Origin: Henricia sp. BOLD:AAB3569
Taxonomy: Eukaryota; Echinodermata; Asteroidea; Spinulosida; Echinasteridae
NCBI GenBank assembly: GCA_037783545.1
Contig: JBBELK010000315.1
Location: 124,001-188,000 of the forward strand
Length of the DNA: 64,000 nt
Reading direction: 5' to 3'
The notes beneath the pieces were generated by a model. The model saw only the letters and a list, made by a program, of their open reading frames with translations, was not told the DNA's origin and searched no databases. A program made the position numbers and the translations under genes. Every line of letters begins with the position of its first letter. Position 1 is the first letter of the stretch. Shown piece after piece: positions 21,001 through 33,000 of the stretch.

Positions 21001-24000
21001 AAATCGATCGATCGATCAGGCACACGCACACACAAACATGGCGGACGACACAGAAACATCACTGGCAATTTTGCCAGTTTAATAATATTTATCGATGTGT
21101 GCTTTGTCACTGGCCCCACGCGTATTTTGTTGTACACTACCTTCAGAAGAGTACCAGTTTGACAGTGCCATTCAAGCGCGGGCGCACTTGCAACAAGAAT
21201 TTAACTCGCTAAATAGCCTACCCGGGTAGGCTATTGTCGTCGTTTCCCACGACAAACGTTAACCCGGAGAATCGTCTCAAGGTCGCCGTTAACCCCGAGA
21301 TTGGTGGGTTAACCCACCTCCCGAGCAGGGCTACAAATTACCCGGGTTAAGTGGCATTTTTGGCCAGATAACCCGGGTAATTCGTAACCCCGAGATTTGC
21401 CGTGGGAAACGAACCCTTAACCCGGGTAATCTCGGGGTTAAATTTTTCCGTTACCCGGGTTATCTCGGGGTTAAAGTGCCGTGGGAAAAGGCCTTATGTG
21501 GCATTTGGATGAGGTAGTGTTTGGACAAAGTGGTTTTGGGGTGAAATGGCCGTTTGGTAAAGTGCTTCAGGGCAAAGTCGTCCAGGGTGAGGTGGTTTTT
21601 GGGCGAAATAAATTTACGTCTCGCGAGACGAAAAATAATTGTTTTGCTAATTTCTCAAAGACTATAGCACTTCAGACAAAACCATTTCAGGGGACGTTTT
21701 CTACTGTCATCATGTTTATATTGTGTAAGTTATGTGTAAATCTGTGAACATTTCTGATTCCTCGAGATACCAATCATGTATTCTACCTTTAAGAACCAAA
21801 AAGGTTGAAGCAAGTAGAAGATGCTGTAAATAAGCGAAAAAGCTTACCTGTAATATTTTGTAGAAATAAAAGTGGGATTTTTCGTTTGCAGCACAATTGG
21901 ATGAAATGGGCTGCCTGTAAAGATAAAAAAGTGATTTCAAAGTGTGACATCACATGAGGGCCATCCCCAAAAATGATGTATCCGAATATTACAATGGCAA
22001 TATTTCAATGGGCGATTTATAAATTTGTCAGAAATTAAAATGAGATAAGTTTGAGAAAATTGTATTCCTGTATTTTGTTGCAAGTACGCGTACATCAATG
22101 AAACTGACCGCAACTGGATACAACTAGTTGCAAGAGGGCAAAACATGAGCAACTTGCAGCAACTAGAATTTTTTCAGTTGCCAGTACATGTACTTGCAAG
22201 TGTGCATACATCAACCTTTTTAAGCAACTGATTAGCAACGCTGTAGGACTCGAGTCCAGGCTCGGGTCCCGATTTTCAAGGACTCGGACTCGGCCAGTCA
22301 GGACTCGGAGATTTGGGCAGAGTCCATCTGAGTCCAGTGAAAACAATATATATACAATATTTTACAAAAAGTACATTATACAGGCGGCGAAAATTATTTG
22401 AAGTGTCTATTGTAATTTTTGGGGCCGAAAGTATTTCGAACATGTGAAATAAAATTCTGAGAATGTAAAATAAATCATTTCTACTGCTTAAAATCATTTT
22501 GAGCACTATAAATGTATCTCACCTCCCAAAGAAACATTTTTCTCGGCCTAAAGCAAACTTACGAGCTGCCAAAGATCACAGGCACGATCATTGACACTTG
22601 CACTTGAAATTAAAATAAGGACTCGGGACTTGGCCTGCTCAGGACTCGAATGTTAGCTGGACCCGGACTCAAGGACTTGGACACAGACTCGGAAAGTTGA
22701 GAGTCGACTTCAGCCCTGCTGATTAGATGCTCCCCGCTTGCCGCGAGTTGCTTCTAGTTGCCGAAAACAGTTGCCACAAGTTGCTTTTAGGTCGATGTAC
22801 AAATACCCAACGTAGCAGGTAGTACACTTGTGATTTTACATGTATTTCATGCTTTGGCAGGCACATGGGATACGATTGCAAAATTAGAGGATCGAATATC
22901 TGATTTACAATTGACCTCTCTTAAATGACGTCACATTGCCACGTGTATCAGGATCTTGTGTGTAAATTTTTGTGGCGTTTATCAACTACGCTGTATTTCA
23001 AGCAACATGCGCTCCCGTTTAGAACATTTTCCATGATGAGCGTACATGTACCTGACGGCGTCTAAGACTCATTTGTATTTTTCCTACGAAGTTGGCCGTC
23101 TGTGAGGGTGGTATATAATCTGAATACTTAGATTTTGAGATTGGTTTGTTCTAACACTAGTGTGGACCCATCACACTGAACATAACATTATCACTTTTAA
23201 CAAGAAAACACAAAAACAGACATGACGATAATTAGACACAACAGCGAATCTTTAATGAAAAGTAAAAAGTGCCGCTTTGAAAAATACGGAGACTTTACCT
23301 TCAAAGCACAGGACGAATAGAGTACTCCATTGTTGCCTAGAATACCTACAGGGTAGCCGTGGATGTGAGCAAAACCTGCATAAAGATAGACATCAGGTTT
23401 AATGTTTGAGCAACTGGGCAAATTTACTTAAGGCACAGGCTCGTCAATGCGAGCGTGAGGCCAAATTCGTGCCACAAAATACGCAGCTCCATAGCAAAGG
23501 CATGGAGCTGCGTATTTCGTGGCATGAATTTGGCCTCACGCGCGCATTGTCGAGCCTCTGCCTTCAAGCCTAGCATACATCGACCTTGCAACTGGAAGCA
23601 ACTCAACTGATCAGTTGCTGATTAGTTGCGCAACTAGCGACAACTGGAAGCATCCAGTCATGTCTACATTTCCAGAGCGCACACATCGACACAGCAACTC
23701 GGTAAAGCCTACAGTACATTGATGTCGATGTGCGCGTACGTGATCAGATGCACGCGTGCAACTGACAGCAACTAGTTGCAAGTACGCGTACATCGACGCA
23801 ACTGACTGCAACTGGGTACAACTACATGTAGTTGCCAGAAAGTAGAACATGAGCAACTCGCGGCAACTGGAATTTTTCCAGTTGCCAGTAGTTGCAAGTG
23901 CACGTACATCGACCTTTTTAAGCAACTGATCAGTTGCTCCCAGTTGCCGCGAGTTGCTTCTAGTTGCTGGAAATGCCAGTTGCCACTAGTTGCTTCCAGT

Positions 24001-27000
24001 TGCAATGTCGAGGTACGCTAGGCTTTACAAATTTTTCAAAACTCGATCAGAATGGCAGAATATTGTAACACATTATTAATGCCGGGGACACACTATCACA
24101 TAAAGCCTAGCCTTAAGGGCCAAGTAGGGCCAATTTAAAAAAAAAATAATACATTACGGTGTCATTTAAAGGCAGTTTGACTTGAGACTGGAAGGCAGTT
24201 TGTGTTGACTTGAGACTGGAAGGCAGTTTGACTCGACTTGAGACTGGAAGGCAGTTTGACTCGACTTGAGACTGGAAGGCAGTTTGACTCGACTTGAGAC
24301 TGGAAGGCAGTTTGACTCGACTTGAGACTGGAAGGCAGTTTGACTCGACTTGAGACTGGAAGGCAGTTTGATTCGACTTGAGACTGGAAGGCAGTTTGAC
24401 TCGACTTGAGACTGGAAGGCAGTTTGTGTTGACTTGAGACTGGAAGGCAGTTTGACTCGACTTGAGATTGGAAGGCAGTTTGTGTTGACAGAGGGTGGCT
24501 CATTTTAACACTGCATACAAACCTGTTATTAGTGTTTCTCCATAGAGTGTCTTAAACTCATCAAACACACTCCCATCAACGATACGAGCTATGACCTCAC
24601 GGATGTCGTAGACTTTACTGAAGTCACTCTGCGCAATGCCGTAGAGTTCGTCCGAGGGATAAATTGGGTCGCGAGGTTCCAGAATGGGAATCTTGTGAGA
24701 ACAAACAAAAAGTTCAATAGGGTGGTTTTACAGCTGTCACGGGTCACTAAAACCCTCCTGTGTTTGTCTTCCAGATCGAGGAGAGAACAGAAGAGCCACG
24801 TGGGGAAATGCACGTGGCTGCTAGCAGAAAAAGACGAGGCTCTATTGTTCTCTTCCCTTCTGGAGGACAAACACGAGAGATGTTAAGTGACCCATGACAG
24901 CTGTGAAACCACTCTATACAAAAAAATAAATAAATAAATAAATAATGCCAGCTGTTGAGTGTCAATTTCAGAATTATGGTAAAACCTTTTCATGATAAAA
25001 ATTTTAGCCGACGTTTGCATTTTTCTTCAAAATCAAACTGAGGAAGTTGCTTATTTTCAATTTCAAAATTTTCATGAAATCCAGTTCCATGGTTATTCAG
25101 TTATGGATACCCAAAATCAATGCACCAATCTTACATTTGGATTTTTTCGCCTGTTGAGTGTGGCAACTGCTCTCCGGGCCAAGTACAAAGCGTGGTTATC
25201 GTCTTCAGCGAGGTGGTCTGTAACACCAGACGTTCTGAAATGGATGACAATAGAGTATTAAAATGAACCCATTGTGTATTGCCAAGATTACTGGGTCTAC
25301 ACTAAAACCAGTGAACTGTTTCCCTGCGCTTTAGCAATGGACGTTTCAGATTACCAGCAAATGTTTAGACCCACTTTAGATGAACTATAACAAAGACACT
25401 TTTTTGTGCATGTTCATTTGTGCATCTATGCAACAAGAGAGAAAAGTTTGATTCTCAAGAAAAACCTTCTGGCCCAGTGACTCAATGTAAACAACATCTG
25501 TTTGCAACCAATGGCCTGACAGAGAAATAGCCCCAGGGTACAGCGGGCTGGTGGCCTTTAGTGGTTGGGGGGGAAGGACCTGCCTTCCGTAGTCTCCCCT
25601 TTGAGTCTCTGTGTGCAATGCAATGATAACAATCGGAGAATATAAAATTGAAAGGAAAAAAAGCACTAGGCCTATACTCACTCACCTACAATGCAGATCA
25701 GCCCCTCCTAAATCCTCCGGGGACACTACTTCACCAGTTGCTGCCCGAACCTATGGTAAAACACCAATGAAAATTGCAAATTTCAGCACAAATTGTCTTT
25801 TTGTGTGTAGTTTTTGCACTTTGTAGGGATGCCAGTAGCTCTTACCATCAGGGCCGAAAAAAAAAATCTACTATGCGTGTATGTACGTACGTACGTACAA
25901 GTGCACACAGCCTTGCCAGCACATGTACAGTATGTACATGTACACTGTGCAATGTCACCACTGCTGTATGGATACAGCGCCCTCTATAGTCTATGTACTT
26001 CTGATCAATAGTCTGGTTTCGTCAGTTTCATGGTACTTTAGCCGTGAATGATTATGGCCGGGATACAGACATATTGCATGTGTGCAAATCATGTACATAG
26101 GCTGTACATACATGTAGTATACATGACATAGGGCATATCCGGACATCGTTGATCAGTAAGTGAGACAATTTTCCACGTTTTTTTGGACTTGAAGAGTTGA
26201 AAATATTATTTCCGGCTTGGAATAAAGGCTTTGCCGGAATTCTTTTTCCAAAGTAAGAAAAAGCCGGAATTCCGGCAATAGCCGGAAGACTGGCATCCCT
26301 GACTTTGGCTCGTGCCCCAAATTCTTAACTTTCACATGATGCAGTTTGAAAGTCCACATACTATGCTGTTGTAGCTAAGTGGTGCACGCCAACGCCTAGC
26401 AACGAACAGTCTGGTTGCTTTATGCTATTCTCTTCTACAGTGAACCTGGTATTGATTCTGTACTTCACACCTGCCGTGTGCACCACATGGCAACACAAAA
26501 TTAGTCTGGTCCTCTGTAATTGCACTTTACATCCAATATGTCCAAGCTAATTCAGTGAATTTCAGTGCATCGTTTTACTCAAAGTTCCCTCCACATCACT
26601 TTTTCTCAACGCGACGCGCGTCGGAATTACATGCGCGCAAAAAGGCTCAGTGTGAATTCACCATTACTACAAAGTCGCAAACTGTTCGAAGTGACGATAC
26701 AATGAGCATCATCACATAACGCATGTAGTTCATGCACTGGACACGTCCCAGCTATGGCGGACACACAGGGACGTTTCCATGGTTAGGGAATGGTCTATAG
26801 TTTTGTTATACATACATGTACATACCCATGAAAGCACATAACATGTTTACCCTGACTATAAATATACTGATCAAAAAAAGGAAACGCACATTTTTGCAAC
26901 TGCCAATATTTTGCAAATTAGCCACCACGGAGCAGGACAATTTCACACCATTCATGTGAAGCATTATAAACTTCATCTGCACCAATAGACCGATCCAGTA

Positions 27001-30000
27001 AGCTTCGCCCATTTTGAAATTGACCAATCGCAGCCTCGGGTTCAGGTAGCCAAAAAGTAGATCGCCATTTTGGCTACCCGAGTCCTAAATTTTGTGCACA
27101 GAGCTACGGCGAAATGCAGCACGAGTGACGCAAAAACACCATAAACATCATTTTTATCAGCGCAGAGGACCCTAGCCAGTTTAAAACGGATTGTATAAGA
27201 CTATCCAAACCTACTTTTAACCTCTTCATAAATGTGTTTTTTTCGTAAACGGACAAAACTTACCAAAATTAGCTTGTCAGTTTGCTATGTTGTGCATTCA
27301 CTGCGTTCTAGATGCGAGTCAAGATGTTTTTGTTCAATCGTGCGCGTTACGCGTAATGCAGGCGTGTTGTACGTGCACGCACAAGACCGAATACTTAAGT
27401 GCAGTTTCTGTGTGCGTGTTTCAATATGCGCTGACCAGGGCTCAGACGCTGACGCACGGCGCAGCCACGCGACTCTACTGCACACGTGCCTCACATGTGT
27501 GGCATGTTGCTAGGCAATTTCTATATGGGCGGAGCTTACTGGATCGGTCTATTGTCTAGGCTTGTGACCTTGTTGGGTCTGCCAGACACGTGTTACGTAA
27601 CTTTACAAAATATAAAATTTCAGACAATAGAAGATGTGCAATTTGATTTCAGAGTATAAATGGCACAAAATTCATGTTTTTAACTGCAAATTATTCAAAC
27701 AGTGTAGTGGCGTCAGCCCAAATCTTACCAGTGGTGGCCCAGCTAGGAAAATGGTCCCCTGTTTCTTGACAATGATGCTCTGGTCTGCCATGGCCGGTAC
27801 ATAGGCCCCACCGGCTGTGCAGCTACCCATCACAACTGCAATCTGTGCACCAGTGAAAAAAATATACTTTAAAGGCCATTGTAACATATGCAATGACCCA
27901 AAAATCTACTTCATGAGTTGACAAGAAAAACCAAAAATTCCAATTCAACCACGCTTTTGGACCTGACCCTCACAGATTGAAATAAAATTTTGTGTGCTGA
28001 TTAGACTCCTTGAGAAACCCCGAGAACTCATTTGGTCAATTAATTTTTGAGATATGAGTCATCAAACTTTTGACTAATTAGCATGACCTGCTATGTTTGG
28101 ACAGTTGTATCTCAAAAAGTAAAGCACCTACAGAGATAAACTTTATATAATTTTAAGCTCTTGAAATGGCCTTTGTTTTACAAAATAACATCAAAATTTT
28201 ATGTTAAATATGACGATAATTGTTTTCTCTCCCTTTAACAAAAACAAAACAAAACAAGAAAAAAAACAAAAAAGAAAACATGGATTTTAAAGGTTTTCCG
28301 AAGTAATGATGTATCCATGTAGATGAAATGCAATACCATTATTTCAGGAATTTGAAAAAGCTGGGCTAACTTTTTCAAGTTTCGTCGTTCGGGTTTTGCA
28401 TATCCTATTCAATCTTGGCCATCCCTTACAACTCTTTAGTAATTCTGGCTGTGGTGTACTTGTCAACTGTCAAGTTGGCCTGATGCATTATTTTTCATTC
28501 AGACTGGCACTGTTTGCTTTTAAGCCATCGAACATCAATATCACCAGGCAGCCGTCGTTCAAAAGAGTATTTTCACCCCATCAAAAAAAGACAAAACATG
28601 ACAGAAACGATATCTAGTGATATGGTTGGATAAAGCAGTTCATTTTTATTCAACCTTGATTTCCAACAAAACTGGAATGTGGATTTGGTTCCGACAGCTA
28701 TTTTACAGCACATCTTTTGTCGATGAAAAAAGACTGCAACCGCTGCTGCGGCACCACGATAATGAAATCCAATGAAAGTGCGCCACACGATGTACGTATG
28801 TACAGGGTGTCCACAAAAAAAAGGAAACCCATCTTTAAATGCAAATTGAGAAATCTGTGCAATTTTTCAAAAAGAGACGTTGGGAAAGTCCAAACTGTCC
28901 TCTGTCCAATGGTACCAGGGTCATTATAGGGGCGTTCGAGATGCTTACACCAGGTAACACAGGGTTTACACCGGGGGAAGCCCCCAGAAGATGCAAAACG
29001 AACGACACAGGGTCTCGCTTTGAATTCTGGGAACACGTGGTCAAAGGTTGTTGCCGGGTAGGGCTTTATAAACGCCGTTATCGTTTGACCATGGAGGACG
29101 TTTCTTCCTCCATGGTTTGACTCAGGATGAAAAATGAAGCCGGCGCCACGCAAAAATAGCAGCCCTAAAGTACCAAAAATAAACTTCGTCAATGCTCACA
29201 TACATCTACTGGTTCAGCAAAATGTATTTACAGCCCAATTCCCTCCTATTTTGTGTCATAAATAAGTGTTTTTCTTCGTACTCACGTCGCGATTCCAAAC
29301 TGTCTGCCATGTTTTACTACTCGCGGTTACTAGGTGACGTCATTACACCTTGCTTTACACCACAGACCCGCCCGCGAGCTCGGGTAGTGGTGGCTGCCAC
29401 CGGGGCAGACTCGTGTAGCACGTGATGGCTAAAAGAACGCTCCGGTGTAAGTTGGTGTTACCCGGTGTCAGCATCTCGAACGCCCCTTATGTAACTGTCA
29501 TACATGACTGAGCAAACATGGCCATTATGAAAGGTGGTGAAATCATCACTGTGACAAGTTAGCACTTCACTTCAAAGTGGGATATTAAAGGGCAACGAAT
29601 TGATGAAAGAACATTTCTTTTCAAACCTTGCCTTACAGATAAATTCAGGGGTGTGTGCCCTGTGCTCACCATCTCTCTCAATACACAGCTCACATCGTCT
29701 TCTTGTGCCTCCGACTGCTCCTCTTATCAAAACCATGGAATGACCTTGGTACCATTGGACAGAGGACAGTCTGGACTTTCCCTACATATACATCTCTTTT
29801 TGAAATATTGCACAGAATTCTCAAAATTTGCATTTAAAGATTTACTTTTTTTGTGGACACCCTGTAGTTTAATTCTGCGTATTGTAAACACTCATGAACA
29901 CTGCCTAGCGCTAAGTACACAATGTATGTACACGAACATTCCGTACATATGGCGTTGTGAAACAAAATTACACTACATACTTCAGAGCGCACGTGTCAAA

Positions 30001-33000
30001 AATTGAACGTATTTGGCAGTACATGCGCAAACCGTGACACAGCCCCTTTAACTGGTCACATGTACCAGTCAAGAGTCATGGGGTGACTGACCTGGGGTAT
30101 GCCCATCCCAGACATAATGGCTTGATTGTAGAATATACGGCCGAAGTTGTCTCTGTCAGGGAAGACTTCATCCTGCCGTGGCAAATTAGCTCCTCCGGAG
30201 TCAACTATGGAATAAACAAACAGGACAATATTAGAGGCACGTTAATAGCTCTGACATCCCTGACATTTTTTTAACTTACGTCGTGGTCACACGAATAACG
30301 ACATAAGTATTACTAAAGTATGATTACTAGATCTTGTGCGGGTGACTCCAAATTGATTGTAATCTTATTGTAATCTTATTGTAATCATATTGTAATCATA
30401 TTGTAATCATATTGTAATCATATTGTAATCATATTGTAATCATATTGTAATCATATTGTAATCATATTGTAATCATATTGTAATCATATTGTAATCCCAT
30501 TGTAATCCCATTGTGATAAATTGGCAAAAACTGCGTGTGACCCCATCTCAGAATCGTATTATTTTTTTTGTTACATTTAAATAGCGCACATTCCATATAG
30601 ATATGTTAACGCTCCAACTTAATCATATAAAAAGCCTCCCAAAAAAACTAACCATGGGAAGAAAACAGGAATTTTGCAATCTGCAATTTGGATATAAGCA
30701 AAAGGGTTAGTGTATTCACTACAATGCTTCATGAAACCGGATAAATTAGTTTACAAAACCTTCTTGAAAATAGACGGACTGAAAGCGCAAAATTTTAGAA
30801 TGGTAATGAGAAAAATGTGATATCGTGAAATCCAAAACTCATCACCCATAAAGTATTAAAGTGGGGAGGTCAAAAAAATGACCTGGTCAAAGCACATTGA
30901 AATTACTTAGGGATTAAAAGTAGGTTTGGCCAATCTTAAACATACGTTTAAAGCCAGCTAGGGGTCCTGGGCGCTGATATTGCCCGAGCCGGCAGGCGAA
31001 GGCATTAATTATTAGTTGCCCAGGACCCCTAGCTGATTTTAAACGGGTTGTTTAAGATTGACCAAACCTACTTTTAATCCCATTCATTAATACCTTTTCG
31101 TGTAAATCGGTAAAACTCACCAAAATTTGCACGTCGTTGTGCCATGTTTTGCATTCACTTTCCTACACCCACAGTATCAACACCGTACCGCGTTCGTACA
31201 ACTGCTAGCTGTGCGTCATGTTGTTTTTGTTCCATCGCGCGCGTTATGCGTAACGCAGGCATGTTGCGCGCACACGCACGCACACAATCGGATAAAAGTG
31301 CACAATTTGCTTTCGGGCGCGTGCAGTTTCTTTGTGCATGTGCATGTTCCGTATACGCGCTGACTAGGGCACAAACGCGGGCCAGCCAGCCGGGCATTAT
31401 CACTCTTCCTTATCGCTAATTTAAGACTGCCCATGTGACGTGCTCTCAGCCAATAGGGATGCGTAAACTGTATAAGGTATTTATGAATTTCTTTTAACAA
31501 ATTTAAAATGTGATTAAGGTAACTTAAATTTTTCTTTCTGTAGAATAAATATGGTACCCACCAAGATATATACAAGGTAGATTATTTTCTCTGGCGATGT
31601 CCTGAGCCCGTAGATGTTTCTTGACCGTGATTGGGTAGTAAGTTCCTGCTTTCACCGTGGCATCGTTAGCAACTACCATACAGTCGACGCTGAAAACGAA
31701 GCAATGTTATGCACTCATCAGTTTAAATAATATTTATCGAGCAACAAAATAAATGCAACAATTTTCTTAATTTTTTGACTAGGGATTGTAATTAATCAGA
31801 AATTGATTTAGCTTGCGTCAGCGAAACTGAATGTTAATTAGGGGTTGTTTTGCAACGAGTCTGCAGTGTTAATAATTACATAGGGTAGGGGCAACACAAA
31901 CCCTAATTAACATTCAGTCTCCCTGACGCAAGCTAAATCAATTTCCAGCATTCTCACAGAAACGAAAAACTTGTGTCACATTTCATTACTGGTACCTTTT
32001 GGAGTCACTTCGTTTAACCAGGGCCTTTCAGACCTGGACGAAATCACTAGAGCAAAAGAGTCTGAAAGCAATCCCAAAGTGATTGGTCAATCAGTATCTT
32101 GTTATCCACAAGATCATTGTATCCATCAGACGTCTGCTCCGATCAAGAATCGATACTTTAACAAAATTACGTTTCCTCTTTGGGAAAGTAAAATTTAATT
32201 CATACACACACTACCAAGAGCTTGACGCGGAAAGGCTACATTTCACTGTGCATCAGGGGAAAAATGTCAACACAAGCATTTCTAGACATACGAAAAAGCT
32301 TATTTTTATGTTTTCTATTCTCGAGAAAAGAGCATAGATTGACGTTTTTTCTTTGCAAACATTGTTAACCGTGATTAAAGGCAGAATACATGATTGGTAA
32401 ACCGTTACAAAAGGTTTTATCCCCCTGTGTGATTGAAGATATAAATGATTAAAACCAACCTGAGCAAAAACCAGCTCCGTACTTTGTCTAACTTTTAAAG
32501 AAACAGTCAAAAAAGGCTATACGGTTATTTCGCCCCAAAACCATTTTTCCCCGAACCACTTCGCCCTGAACCACGGCCTGTGCACGAAGTGTTTTTGAAG
32601 CGAAGTGGTATTCGGACGAAGTGGTGTAAGGGCAAGGTGTTGTTGGGGCAAGGTGGCTTTTGGGACGAAGTGGTTCACGGCGAAGTGGCGCAGAGCGAAA
32701 TGATTTTGGGGCAAAGTGAATTTATGTCTTGCGAGACGAAAAATAATTGTTTTGCTCATTTCTCAAAGACTATAGCTCTTCAGACAAAACCATTTCAGGG
32801 GAAGTTTACCACCGTCATCATGTTTATATTGTGTAAGTTATGTGTAAATATGTGAACATTTCGGATTTTCGGGATTACCAATGATGTGTTCTAACTTTAA
32901 ATAATCTCAAATCAAATCCGAGTTGTTTGTGCGATGAATGAATACACCGTTGTCGACCGCTCTGTCAGAAAATGCCCTCTCCGACAGAAACGCTTGGTGG

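Noticed and set aside
24162-24503. 113-codon open frame with [13 protein letters not shown] repeats
   Set aside because: It is a by-product of the 28-bp minisatellite.
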